From contig CM019063.1 of NCBI GenBank assembly GCA_009667805.1, positions 192,461,871 to 192,525,870 of the forward strand: a stretch of DNA of 64,000 nt, given 5' to 3'. The position numbers and the translations under genes are program-made. Shown here piece by piece: positions 12,124 to 23,079 of this stretch. Position 1 is the stretch's first letter, and each line of letters opens with the position of its first letter. The notes under the pieces were generated by a model. That model saw nothing but the letters and a program-made list of their open reading frames with translations. It made no database searches and was not told where the DNA came from. This stretch comes from Leptobrachium leishanense. Taxonomy: Eukaryota > Chordata > Amphibia > Anura > Megophryidae.

Positions 12124-13258
12124 ATATATATACATATTTATATATTTGGAGTGGGGAGCCTGGTGTGTGCCAGTATCTGTGGGGAGGGGGGGTCATGGTT
12201 TGTGTATACAGAGCTGGCTCTGTGTATACAGAGATGGCCTTAAAAAACCCACCTCCTTTAGTGCCTTGATCCTGGGTGTGTGACTAGTGTGGTGCATTGA
12301 ATGACGTTAACGGACTAGAAACTGCAAAACTCAGATCAGACACTTACACTTTTATTCTTCTATTAGACTTGCATCATGTTTCGCAGCCTCTGTATTACTA
12401 CGCTTTATTTTATGACTGTCCCCTTCATGACATTGTCAAAATGGCAGAATATGGATGCCATTTAAAATTTCCCCCTCCCCTGGAAAAATTTCTGCGGACG
12501 CCCATGATCCCAGCAATATTTTTGTAAAGGATAAATAAGTACACGATAAATGCAAATTTATCAATACAAAAATACAATTTTTGTATCTTTTACCGATATT
12601 AGAATAACAATCTCTATGCAAAATTTACATTTTATCCTTCATTTAAGTGTTAACTATGTATCCCTATCTATCGCTTGGCAGTGACGGGATTAAACTTTCT
12701 TAAAATGTTACAATGAGAACAAGAATAATTGAATTATGTCAGGAATTTTCTAGGTTAATTAAGTTTGTCATTTTAAGATTTGGTTTTCCACTTTTTATAT
12801 TAAACACATAGGTGGTATCTCTGATCTAGAATATGTAGGTGGATTCTCTCCAAGCAGTGGGAAGCTAGAATTTATGCTACAATGTGGTGCTTTCATATAT
12901 GCATATGGAAATCCCTGAGAGTTTCTGAATAAAACATGCTTGCGAAAGTCAGTGAACGGTATTTCAGAATGGCCAAAATATTCTGTTGAGAAACCTTATG
13001 TGTATTCCTGGAATGGAAGTGGACGCAGTAAACAGGTTAAACCACATCCTTGCGTGAACGCTAACTCAACCCAAACAGACGTGTTTGTGTGATGGTTTGT
13101 GATCTTATCTTTCACAAGATGAGAGGTGGTATAGTAATGAGTGGTGTGTTTAGATTTAAATGCTGGTTGTAATGTCTGAGAGAGTTACAAAGAGCTTCTG
13201 CCATGTAGAGCATTTATTTGCTGCTTTCTTCCATAGTTCTTGCTACAGTAACACGGAT
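12124..13258. other. Intergenic, no gene seen
   Basis: A short TA-rich start belongs to the Gmr1 target microsatellite. The rest is A+T-rich with no similarity that I recognise. Confidence 0.5.
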
Positions 13259-13261
13259 TAT

Positions 13262-13440
13262 CAGGTCTATTCAAAGAAAGGTGAAACTGAGGAGAATGAC
13301 TGGAGAAGTGAAAATTCTAAGTCAAAATAGGCAAACCAGAAAAATTCTCCCATTTGTCTCACTTTCCAAATCAGCTATTTGGTCTAGATTGTTCTCTTCT
13401 GCCAGTTCTTCTGGTTTTCAGCTCTCTCTGAATAACCCTG
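13262..13440. mobile_element. Palindromic MITE, copy A
   Basis: About 180 bp, nearly self-complementary. Starts CAGGTCTATTCAAAG, ends TCTGAATAACCCTG. Flanked by TAT on both sides (13259-13261, 13441-13443). Related copies lie at 14673, 19445, 36871 and 63164. Confidence 0.85.
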
Positions 13441-13475
13441 TATGTCACTATTTTTGTTTCAACAATTTGACAGTT

Positions 13476-13606
13476 TTCATATATATATTTATTTATAAAG
13501 GATTTTATCAGGAAGGATACATTGAGATTTCTCTCGTTTTCAAGTATGTTCTGGGTTCAGCGCTGCGGAATATGCGGGCATTATATAAAGGATAATAATA
13601 ATATTC
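13476..13606 (-). repeat. LINE 3'-end fragments
   Basis: 13476-13557 is the reverse complement of the 3' tail of the LINE at 55365-55440 (shared TTTATAAATAAAT and CCTTCCTG). It is directly followed by a plus-strand tail of another type containing GCGCTGCGGAATATG and an ATAATAATAAT end, common at 3' ends of vertebrate LINE/SINE families. Confidence 0.65.
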
Positions 13607-14004
13607 ACCTGTAATTGTATTACATAACATAATTCAGTGTAATTTATAATATAGATCTTATATCAAATGATAACGTAAAAAGTATTCGGAAACATTGCTA
13701 TCTGAGGGTTTGTTATGCTTGATGAAAACAATTCCCCTTTGTTAGTACACCAGCCTGCATAGTAGTGTAGGATAAGTGGAAGGAGGAGATATACTTCCCT
13801 GAAGCTCTCTCTCATCAATACTTTAGTTTCATATATACCATTAGTATCTGAATATTTAATTCACACAAAGTGAGTCCAAATTTTTGTTAAATGTATAACA
13901 GGCTTATAATACCTGCCATTGTTATGATGATGGTGGCATATCCCTTTGCTCTGTATAATGTAAAAGCCGTCCTAAACACAACCAAATGGGTATCCTGTAT
14001 CAAA
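13607..14004. other. Intergenic, no gene seen
   Basis: A+T-rich sequence between a LINE tail and a truncated Tc1 element, with no recognisable coding or repeat content. Confidence 0.45.
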
Positions 14005-14668
<664 letters not shown>

Positions 14669-14672
14669 TATA

Positions 14673-14854
14673 CAGGGTTATTCAGAGAAAGGTGAAAATC
14701 AGAAGAATTGGCAGGAGAAGAGAACAATCTAGAGCAAATAGCCAATTTGGAAAGTGAGATAAATGGGAGCATTTTTCTGGTTTGGCTAGTTTGACCTAGG
14801 ATTTTCACTCCTCCAGTCATTCTAATGAGCTTCACCTTTCTTTGAATATACCTG
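14673..14854. mobile_element. Palindromic MITE, copy B
   Basis: Starts CAGGGTTATTCAGAG and ends TTTGAATATACCTG. Flanked by ATA at 14670-14672 and 14855-14857. It sits directly beside the end of the truncated Tc1, its left duplication overlapping that element's TA. Confidence 0.8.
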
Positions 14855-14857
14855 ATA

Positions 14858-15059
14858 GTCTGGTTCACCATTGCCCAACCTCTAATACCTTTCTCCATCA
14901 CCTACCCCTTCTGTAATGTCTCTCTACTCACTTAACTTCACCTTATAATGTGTCTTTACACACTTGATTACCTAAGCCCCAAATGTCTTTCTTTCCCCCT
15001 GCAACTCATCCTCTAAAGTCTCTGACTCTTTATCTCTTGTAACCTCCTACTATATATGT
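14858..15059. other. Short C+T-rich intergenic stretch
   Basis: Pyrimidine-rich on the plus strand with no gene; it resembles a degraded LINE 3' region but I cannot place it. Confidence 0.3.
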
Positions 15060-15483
15060 TCGTGTGACACATACTGCACATTCGGTGACTTTTCGTTCTC
15101 CAGAATTCGGTGGGATTTGGCGATCCCATTTCGGCGACCCTGCGGTGTATTCAGCAAGCACCACAGGGCCGCCGTAATGAAGGGAAAAGTCGCCGAAAAC
15201 TCACCGCAAAATGAGGGCGAACGCACACTGAAACCGGCAAAAACATCTGGATTAACCCGCCGGAAAAAACGAGCAGGAGCCGATCACACGCAGCGCAGCC
15301 GCCGGAAAAAGACAACACTGCAGACAAAGGAGGTGAAGAAAAAAAAACAGTAAGCTTGAATGTTTGAAAAGTGAACCGCTGTTTGCAAAGAAACTACTGA
15401 CCGAAAATGTCTGAAATTTACATGAGGTCCAATGAATGATAATAAAAAGGGCTGTTACAGAAAAAAGAAAAAACTATTTTAAC
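15060..15483. other. CpG-rich block with inverted segments, unassigned
   Basis: Much richer in CG than its surroundings. GGCGACCCTGCGGTG and CACCACAGGGCCGCC face each other across about 15 bases. A 78-codon frame (15117-15353, plus) is very basic, with Lys/Arg runs and no known domain; I do not regard it as a gene. It may be an unrecognised DNA element. Confidence 0.35.
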
Positions 15484-15730
15484 CACTTGGCTGCTAAGGA
15501 CGCGCTGAGCGCGTCCTGCCAAGTGTTCCTCCTGTGCTACGGATGCGCTGAGCGCGACCTAGCACAGGAGGCAGCAATCAGCCGGGATTCCGGCTGATTG
15601 CTGGCCCCCCCCCCCGGTGCGGGCTGACATCTAGTATGTCAGCCTGGCACTCCAGGACACTGGGGTGGAGATAGATGTCATCGCAGCGGCGCGATGACAT
15701 CTATTTCAGGCGCCACCCCGCGAGTGCCTG
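15484..15730. repeat. Cluster of strong hairpins
   Basis: At least five inverted repeats follow each other: GGACGCGCTGAGCGCGTCC; CTCCTGTGCTA with TAGCACAGGAG around a second GCGCTGAGCGCG; GCAATCAGCCGG with CCGGCTGATTGC; CTGACAT with ATGTCAG; and AGATGTCATCGC with GCGATGACATCT. A poly-C run lies between the third and fourth. It is probably part of a foldback element. Confidence 0.75.
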
Positions 15731-16071
15731 ATAGGATGTATGTGCACAATTGTATAAAGTATGTAATTGTCATGTTTAATGGTGACACTGCAAGATGTGT
15801 TCTTAACTCTGCTATGTGGTTCACATGGTGCTTGTAATAAGTTACTATGAGAATGCAGCTCTCTGATGCAGAAATAGGGGACTCTTATTTGTGTAACACA
15901 GGGTCTGATGATCCTGGAGGATTATGGGTGTGGCAATGATTTGTTCCTGCTTTCAACTCATAATCATGAGGCTGCTGTGGAGAAAACATCCATTTTGTCT
16001 GTCTGCTTTCTTTCCTGTTTTTACAGGTAAGCCTAAAGTGGGAAATAACTCCCAAAACATTTAAAAAGTTG
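15731..16071 (+). repeat. LTR-like fragment sharing a 62-bp block with the ERV at 29 kb
   Basis: The block at about 15960-16026 (ATGAGGCTGCTGTGGAGA onward, ending TTTTTACAGG) recurs at about 29064-29125 near the end of the second retrovirus-like LTR. Outside the block I see no alignment. It could be a diverged relative of that LTR. Confidence 0.5.
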
Positions 16072-16085
16072 AATAAATATGTTCT

Positions 16086-18160
16086 TTTTTTTTGTAATTC
16101 AAATTTTTATTTTGTAAAGACAGCAGTATAAAACATCCAGTGTAACAGAAAACAATGACCTCGCAGGGCCCACAAGCAGAGAAAGCTGGTGTACACAGTA
16201 GTAATGCAAGACACCGAGCTGAGAAGTGGGGACCAGGGGGCGAAAAAAAAAAAAGGGGGGGTGGGGAAGGTAAGGAGGGGGTTATGCAAAGGCCATCTAC
16301 GTGACTCTCCTGGCTCACTCCAGAGAGTCCAAGGACAAGGAGGCCATGGAGGGTAAATGTCACGCGGCCAAGGGCTTGAGGGCCAATTATGGCAGACCTA
16401 TCTGGAAAAGTCGCCATAGTGGCTCGCCCCAAGGGAGTCCCAATCTGCCAAATAAAAATTAAAATAAAAAATTAAATAAAAATAAATAAAAAAACAACCG
16501 GAAAGGGGGGGGGGAAGAAATTAGGTCCCCAGCATCCACTAAGTCATCATGAATACTCTGCACACCGTAAAAGTCAGCAAAAAGGACAAAAACAACGTCT
16601 CTAAGACTCAGCTAGCCATCGAGGGGGGGGGGGAGATCAGGAACACCAAGAATCCAGGTATGTCCTCAGGAGGGACTCATTGTGGGGAGAAGGGGGGGTG
16701 TAGGGCAGCAAACAACAGAAAATCATCCCCAATTGGGGGGTCTCATCAGAAAATAAAAGATGCAAAAAGTCTATGAACATAAACAAACAATAAAGTCTCA
16801 GAAAATAGAAGTCTCATCGCATAGGCAAGGGAGGGGGGGTAAGCGACTGTGAAAATGTGTCGTCGAGGGGGGGGGATTACCAAAAGACGAGCCAGGTCAA
16901 TAACTGGAGGGTGAAAAATGGGGACCAGTGAACCGCCTCAACCTGTGTCCAGCCAAAAAACAGCATGAGCTGTCCACGCAGAGCTTTCCAATGGGAAGAC
17001 TTGTAATATCGGCAGGGCACCCCAGGAGAGGCTGGCACACACCTCCCGTAGAACCAGGGACAAAGCAAGAGGCCCAGACCGCGATTGCCTCCCGGCCAGT
17101 ATGCCGGGGCATGAAATGAAATCCAGCTTGGCTTATCCGACAGACTCCTCCACAGCACAGCTTCCTTCTGCCTCGATCACCGCACCTGCCTTTGGCTCCA
17201 AGGTCACCCCCAGGATCATGAGGTACAGCCTCTGCGGCACATCCAAGTCGAGCTTCATCGCATGGCACTCTCCATCATCTTCAGGAAGCCTCAGGGCCGC
17301 TACGGGGTCTAAAAGCAGGGCCACCACTGTCACGATCTCCTGCGGGTCAGCTGTACGGGAAAGCGACTCATGGTCAGCAGGCGCATCCCCGGGCCCCAGA
17401 AACGGCACACCATCCGGGTCACCAGACACAGCGTAGGTCTCCACAGCCTCTTCGCCGTCAGCTCCACAGCCCCTCCCGGCAAGAGCAGTAATCTCACAGG
17501 CCCCAGCAGTTCCTCCATCAGCAAGCTCACAAGCCTCCGCAGATACCTCCTCCCCGGCAGCGTGCACACAGTCACAGATGACATCAGATCTTAGCAAAGA
17601 GACACCACCGGGTACCCCCGATCCTGGGGCTGCACAGCTCCGCAGCGCCGTCAACATCCTGCGCCAAAGACCCCTGGTAAGTGGCTCATCGTCTTCCCCT
17701 GTCAGCAGCAGCAGACAAGCATCTAGGCCTCCAAGAACAGCATCCACCTCTCCGTTAAAGGGAGGGGAGCTGTCTCTTCGGCCATCCACAACTCTAGCCA
17801 CGTACTTGCCCCGGGAGCGGCCGGGAAATGTGAGCCCACTGTCTTTTCAACCTCCGACAGTGTCTCAAACAAGGACATAGCAGAAGCCACGAGGCCAGAG
17901 GATGTCTGGGGCCGAATGCTAGGCCGCAAGATGGCCGCCAGCATCCCACGGCAGTCAAAAACGGCAACTATCGGGTAAGACTCTGGTCCGGAGGGGGGGT
18001 ATCGGGCTCCGGATAGTACCTTCCCGGTGGCCAGTGGCTCAGAGAACTTATTACCCTAAAATTTTGCAAGGAAAGTCAACTAGGAGTCTCTAATAGGGCA
18101 AAACGAAGCAGAGCTCCGCCAGAGCACGTCCGTCTCCTCCTGCTGCCAGCCACGCCCCCC
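16086..18160 (-). mobile_element. ORF-bearing non-autonomous retroposon, complete copy 1
   Basis: Flanked by the 14-bp duplication AATAAATATGTTCT (16072-16085 and 18161-18174), so both ends are original. On the minus strand it starts GGGGGGCGTGGC, has a GGCGGCCATCTTG motif about 210 bp in, carries a 222-codon frame, then a C-run-rich 3' region and a 3' end AATAAAAATTTGAATTAC plus A-run. Copy 2 lies at 43945-45820. No RT is present, so a LINE must have moved it. Confidence 0.85.
17133..17801 (-). CDS. Retroposon protein of unknown function
   Basis: 222 codons, open from Met 17801 to the stop at 17133. It is acidic and Leu/Ala/Gly-rich, with no transmembrane segment, zinc finger or enzyme motif that I recognise. 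Residues about 25-60 (GLDACLLLLTGEDDEPL, then TRGLWRRMLTALRSC) have a clear counterpart in the second copy near 44370-44470 (GLDACLRILAEE, then VTRGVWRWLMASLRSC). Two independently inserted copies therefore share this stretch. It might be an ORF1-like product of a LINE that lost its RT. I cannot exclude that it is only an old coding remnant. Confidence 0.5.
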   Translation of the reverse strand: MARVVDGRRDSSPPFNGEVDAVLGGLDACLLLLTGEDDEPLTRGLWRRMLTALRSCAAPGSGVPGGVSLLRSDVICDCVHAAGEEVSAEACELADGGTAGACEITALAGRGCGADGEEAVETYAVSGDPDGVPFLGPGDAPADHESLSRTADPQEIVTVVALLLDPVAALRLPEDDGECHAMKLDLDVPQRLYLMILGVTLEPKAGAVIEAEGSCAVEESVG

Positions 18161-18174
18161 AATAAATATGTTCT

Positions 18175-18559
18175 ATACAGCTGTATTGACTGTGCAGGAA
18201 GTCAGATGGGTGAAAATAAGATATTCTTAAGATATTCACTAGGAGGTTGCAGGCTCCAGTTACTCTTTAATATGTTTAGTAATTAAGTATTTATTGGGGG
18301 TTAAATGTTAGATTTATGTTTAATGTTTAGATTAAGTTAATATCCTGGTTATAAAGCTCTCATGCAGACACGGTGCAGTTAGATAAGTTTGTCTAAATAA
18401 CACAAGTGATTTATTTTAATATAGCTGTAAAGACCATGTGTCTCACATGTCCGGTTGTCGGCGCCGCAGGAGGAACAAACCTGGCGCTGGTTCATTCATG
18501 ACTCCCGGAATCTGCCCCTTTCAGACCTTCAGTTTCGTCTCCAGCCTTCAAGAGGTGCA
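18175..18559. other. Intergenic, no gene seen
   Basis: A+T-rich sequence with no recognisable feature. Confidence 0.4.
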
Positions 18560-19141
18560 GAGGCGCGTTCAATACCTCAGCTGCTGCAAGTGCTAAGTTA
18601 GCAACTTGCCATTGAACGCCGTTCTGCCGCTCAGCACTGCTAACTTAGCACTTGCAGCGACCCGAGGAGATGCTGCGAGTAGCTGAGTGTGACGTATTAA
18701 AGATGGCCGCCGCCATGAAGCAAGTAACAATTCCGTACAGCAAGATGGCCGCCGCCATGAAGCAAGTAACAATTCCGTACAGCAATGTTAATTGTGAGGT
18801 TTTTGTTCACCAAAGCACAAAATATTTATTTATTATTTACCCCTGCACATAGACATATATTACAGTTCAATTTATATTTTGTTTCAGAAGTAAACATAAC
18901 ATTTATTCAATAAAAACTATCATTTGTGGTGTGTGCATACATAACGTAATTGTGCTGACTGCTTTCCTTTATCATATTTTGTCTGAGTGATACGAAAAAC
19001 AATCTGAATCTTTCATTAAAAAATTGTCGGCCATTTTGGATTCAAAATTCACATCCAAAGCGTTCAATGACACTGCTGCAGCAAACTGAATTGCTGCGTT
19101 GCAGCTGACAGCAATTCAGCAGCTGCTGAGGTATTGAACGG
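18560..19141. mobile_element. MITE-like element with about 22-bp inverted ends
   Basis: CGTTCAATACCTCAGC near 18565 faces its reverse complement GCTGAGGTATTGAACG near 19121-19136. The sequence just inside also pairs (CTGCTG-rich). A second pair, AAGTGCTAAGTTAGCA and TGCTAACTTAGCACTT near 18588 and 18637, makes an inner hairpin. I could not define the target-site duplication. Confidence 0.6.
18702..18786. repeat. 42-bp tandem duplication with AAGATGGCCGCC motifs
   Basis: Two identical units (about 18702-18743 and 18744-18785), each with AAGATGGCCGCC (a good YY1-type consensus) followed by GCCATGAAGCAAG. Confidence 0.85.
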
Positions 19142-19444
19142 TGCTCAGGTGCTGATAATAAAGAGGCAAAGCACCATGGAACTTTGCTTTTGCATTGCTT
19201 GGCAATCTGTCCCTAAAGCTGCAATAGCCTTCTCTGCTAAACCTTCCAATCTGTTCCTGAACTCCTCTGTTGATCTTCCGTTGCCGAACCTCTGCTTTGT
19301 ATTCTGGACTATTCTTTCGCTAAACTATATATATATTCTGACAATCTGTTGCCGAACCCCCTGCTTGTATATTGGACTACGCCTTTGCCTGCGCCTTCTA
19401 ATACCTTGCTGTGGAAACCCTGCTTCATTTATTTAAAAGACATA
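19142..19444. other. Possible old LTR sequence, no gene
   Basis: GTTGCCGAACC occurs twice (about 19281 and 19349), each followed by a CTGCTT and TATT(C)TGGACTA segment, a degenerate internal repeat of about 70 bp as seen in some gypsy LTRs. Ends not found. Confidence 0.35.
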
Positions 19445-19624
19445 CAGGGTTATTCAGAGAGCGTGAAACGCAGGAGAATGACTGGAGAATGAAAAATTCT
19501 AGGTCAAAATAGCCGATTTGGAAAGTGAGATGAAAGGGAGAATTTTTCTGGTTTGGCTATTTTGACCTAGAATTTTTCATTCTCCAGTCATTCTCTTGCT
19601 TTTCACGCTCTCTGAATAACCATG
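19445..19624. mobile_element. Palindromic MITE, copy C
   Basis: Starts CAGGGTTATTCAGAG, ends CTCTGAATAACCATG. The two halves are nearly complementary through TAGGTCAAAATAG and CTATTTTGACCTA. Flanks are ATA and TAC, so only TA is shared. Confidence 0.82.
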
Positions 19625-19840
19625 TACTTCTTTCCTTTTTACCTCTGTTCACCTATGTCTAGTGCTTCTCTTTAATCTTATTCCTATTTCTTGTGTTTTA
19701 TTGTTTTCTTCTAATCTGATTCCCTGGTCCTGTCTCCTTGTGTGTATTCTTCCTGTTTATTATTCAGCCTTGTTCCCTGGTCCTGTTATATTCAGTATCT
19801 GTTTAGTTTTCCATTTATTCCTCAGACTCCTTAGTTATAC
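19625..19840. other. Pyrimidine-rich flank of the young ERV
   Basis: T/C-rich sequence of the same character as 28619-28756, suggesting one locus split by the provirus. TTCCCTGGTCCTGT occurs twice (about 19720 and 19769). Confidence 0.4.
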
Positions 19841-20513
19841 TGAAGTGGAAATAGGCTAGAAGACGGCCGCCATTGTACACAGGCGGCCATCTTGTTCAGA
19901 ATATTGGTTCACTTGTATATAACTAGACAGGTTTGTAGCTGAAACTAGAATGAGGTATACGTAGAAATTTAGGAATGCGTTTAGATTAGCAGAAAAGCAA
20001 TTAAAGTCTTATGAAAGATCTTTGCTGTTTCTGGCACGGAGAAGTAGATATTCCAAGGTCGTTGGGGCCCGCGGAAAGACGAAGGAGTATAGAAGACCGG
20101 GCCCCAGGCCATCTGAATAAACATAGCCGATAGGGAGGGAGGCACTGCCCGGAGAAAGACAGCACAAACAAATCACAGACTGTCAAACTAACGAGAAGTG
20201 TATCAATTTATAGTTATATGTGGAATGTTCTTTGTGTTCGAATTAATGATGGGAGGTATTAACCCACGTGGGGTGGAATAGAGTGTCATAGGGAGGTGGG
20301 CTAATGGGGATGTACCTAATTATGTATTTGGGGCATAAAACCTCATGTCTCTGTGTAATCGGGGCTCACTCTAAGCGATTCAATCCTGTGTGAGCACTTG
20401 TGTGACGACACAATAAACTCTTGCCTTTCCTGAAGAGACTCGTGTTTGGACAATTCTTGCTTGTGTCTGGTCCGGCGCCGTTAATGAAGTGAACCTGTCT
20501 GACTCCGGCTACA
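19841..20513 (+). repeat. 5' LTR of the young ERV
   Basis: TG...CA ends. Two GGCCGCC/GGCGGCCAT motifs (YY1-type) lie near 19864-19892, a TATA-like CATAAAA near 20334, and AATAAA at 20412-20417. The U3-R-U5 order is therefore plausible on the plus strand. Confidence 0.93.
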
Positions 20514-20517
20514 TTTC

Positions 20518-20538
20518 TGGGGTCTCGATAGCCGGGAT
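20518..20538 (+). promoter_or_regulatory. Probable primer-binding site
   Basis: Four bases after the LTR the sequence reads TGGGGTCTCG and then GCCGGGAT a few bases later. It resembles the tRNA-Pro primer site of many class-I retroviruses but contains extra bases, so the assignment is tentative. Confidence 0.45.
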
Positions 20539-21737
20539 AACGGGCCTTTTGCCAAGACACAGGCAACGGCTGCTGAACACAGTGCGGCGCTTGACTGCAG
20601 CAGTGCCAGAATCCCGATGGTTGGGGGGGTCCGTTGAAGGTGAGCTGACATCTGCAGGCGCCAAGCAGGATTTCCTGTACAGTGGACCTCATCTCGTCCC
20701 AAACAGACCCCCCTGGCCCGGGAAGCTGGGACACACCCGAGTCCGAGGAAACAGCGAGCAGCGCCGGCGATAGGTAACGTGTCTTCTATGTTTTGTATGT
20801 CTAAAGGAAATACCGGTATCTAAGGGAAACGTCCGACTGAGATAGACGGATAAGAGGATGCGATGGCCACCATCCTATTGGCATATTCTAGCCCGCCGCT
20901 GATAGGCTGACATTGCTGAGGAGCCAGAGTGGCTAGCGGGTGTCTGGATTCGGGGGAATTGAATGCCAATCAAAGGGTAGTTCTGTAAGAGAGGGAGAAG
21001 GTAGCTGCGTGGAGTTGCATAGTTCAGTGTTTGTAAATAGAGCTTCGCCACGTGGGTAAAAGGGAAAGGAGGAGGGATTTTTCTGTGACTGGGCTAAGAG
21101 CCTGAGTCAGTGCCTAGTGTGTACGCCGTATAGTGAAAAGGGCTTATAGTGAAGCCAGCGATAGCTGCAGAGATAGTGGTGCTGAGTGGGTAGATTATCC
21201 ATAAGGCAGATTGGAATTGCAGGCGGAAGTATAGACAAGGAACGGAGTGCACATAGCCACAAGCAGTCAAGAGTTAGAGTTATGTGGGAGAGGCAGCAGT
21301 AGGTTATGTGGGAGAGGCTGAACCCGATGGACGCATGTCTTTTTTCAGCCTATATAACTATGTAACTATGTAACTATGTAAGTTCAAATTACGGGGTATA
21401 AGGAGCCACAAAGAAGGGGATAAGTACCCTTGGCTAGTAGAAAGAGTAGAAGTGCCTATGTTTTATTCTATGTTGAAAGTATCTGATACGGTATGAGCTG
21501 TGAATGAATTGACTCGAGTGCTGTGAGTGAACGCGCGCCTACTCGCTCCACGAGGAAGCAAATACGAGATTTGACCCTGGACGTACGGTTTCGGCTCAGG
21601 CGACTGCAGTCGGCTACTGAAGGGGGAAGCGTATGTGGATGCGGATAAATTGTTGACTGAAGTATCAGACTGTAGATTTTAACTGTTGTTAAAATAAAAT
21701 ATTTGTATCGCAAAAAGTATTGTTTTCAGGAGTGACA
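20539..21737 (+). other. Long untranslated leader of the ERV
   Basis: About 1.2 kb between the primer site and gag with no frame of interest. It would hold the packaging signal in a replicating relative; none can be pinpointed. A CR1 3' end lies inside it. Confidence 0.6.
21305..21382 (+). repeat. CR1 LINE 3'-end fragment inside the ERV leader
   Basis: GATGGACGCATGTC, then TTTTTTCAGCC and TATATAACTATGTAAC repeats. The same tail closes the CR1 fragment at 38799-38860 in reverse. The sequence GTTATGTGGGAGAGGC occurs just before and again about 24 bp upstream. Confidence 0.75.
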
Positions 21738-22359
21738 ATAGGTAACGGGTCATCAAAGCCCAAGAAGGTAAAGGAGGGTGAGATGCCCCTAGAATATATG
21801 GTGCGGAATTTCGAAGCATTATATAAAACGTATGATTATGGTATAGAATTGACAAAAGAGAAATTAAAAGTAATGTGTACAGTGTGTGGCCGATGTTAGT
21901 CCCAGGATGGCCAGAGCAGGGGTCAATGGACCCGGAGTTAGTACAGAAGGTACATTCCCAAGTTACAGAGCAGTATGGACATCCTGAACAGTATCCGTAT
22001 ATAGATATATGGAGATATTGTATTAAAAACAAGAGTTATTTTATAATGATAGCGGGGAGAAATAAGAAGCAGGACCCCCAGAATAATGGAGAGAGAGAGG
22101 GAGACCGGTGTTAGATCAACCGGAAGAGAGTGATAATCTGCCCCCGTCCTACCCATTATGTTATGGGGCAGCTAGGGAAGCTCTGAATGCCGCGATTGCG
22201 CGGGCGGAGAGGGAGGAGCAGGCAGCTGCTATGTCTCGGTCAGCTCCCTCTGCTCCGTCCCGTATGGCTGAGGAAGAAGAGCAGGGTGCATCGGGTAGAG
22301 GAGATAGAGAGGCTCCACCAGAAAAGATTGAGATGCCCGATGAGAGTATATATAAATAA
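21738..22359 (+). pseudogene. ERV gag: matrix and PPSY late-domain region, truncated
   Basis: The frame that looks like matrix begins at 21738 with ATA where a start Met is expected, followed by Gly, as for N-myristoylated matrix. It shifts near 21880 to the frame at 21875, which contains VPGWPEQG and YGHPEQYPYIDIW, features of gammaretroviral matrix. A further shift near 22108 leads to LPPSYP, a PPxY late domain that recruits NEDD4-type ligases for budding. An acidic tail follows with a stop at 22357-22359. Capsid and nucleocapsid are absent: no major homology region and no CCHC knuckle. Confidence 0.78.
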
Positions 22360-23078
22360 ATTAATATTTTATGGAGTAAAATAATTGCAGTGCTATATAG
22401 TTTATGTGTATAGTTCAGACTGATTTTGTCCGATTGTGTTTTTAATTGATTATTAAACTGTTCAATTAAAAGTTAAGATTGAGCGTCGTCCCTGGTGTAA
22501 TAGGCCCCCTCCTTTTTCTGACAGACTGTTTGCAAGAAAGAGGGGGAGAATTGGAGCAGTTTGTTTTTCTTTGCTCTCTGATAGCTGGAAAGAATAATCC
22601 TTTATGTATTTGTGCAGCGTACTATGTTTAGCTGATTTTAGTGTGTGTTACAATAGAATATTTGTCTGAAGTCTGTTGAGTGCAAGATATGTTTATATTT
22701 TGTGTTGATATTATTTCGAAAGTTTAAGTTTTGTTCAGAGCTAGAATTAAATAGAAAAGAAAAGAAAAGGGAGTCCTGGTTTTTTATATTATTGCATATA
22801 AATAATAATAAGTATGTAATAGTATACAATATTGCCTACTAAAATATAAAATTTATTAACAAATTAAATTGAAATATATGAAACGGTTAGAAAATTAATT
22901 CGAGAAATAATTAAAGTAATTTTTCTTTACTGTTTTTACAAGGTATGTTTTTGTTTGATTTTTGATAGAATGATTTATTTTTATTGTTTTTTTTTCGATG
23001 TAGTATTAAGAGTCTGTTTTGAACTATGAGAAAATATTTCTAAGAATATTATTTACACAATGTGTATATGTATATGCC
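22360..23078. other. A+T-rich non-coding segment inside the ERV
   Basis: About 700 bp, strongly A+T-rich, with stops in all frames, between the gag late-domain region and the end of protease. It stands where capsid, nucleocapsid and most of protease should be. It has no similarity that I recognise, to retroviruses or to the rest of the window. Confidence 0.7.
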
Positions 23079-23079
23079 C

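Noticed and set aside
15117..15353. 78-codon very basic frame as a small nuclear protein gene
   Set aside because: It lies in a CpG-rich inverted-repeat block, with no domain and no sign of constraint.
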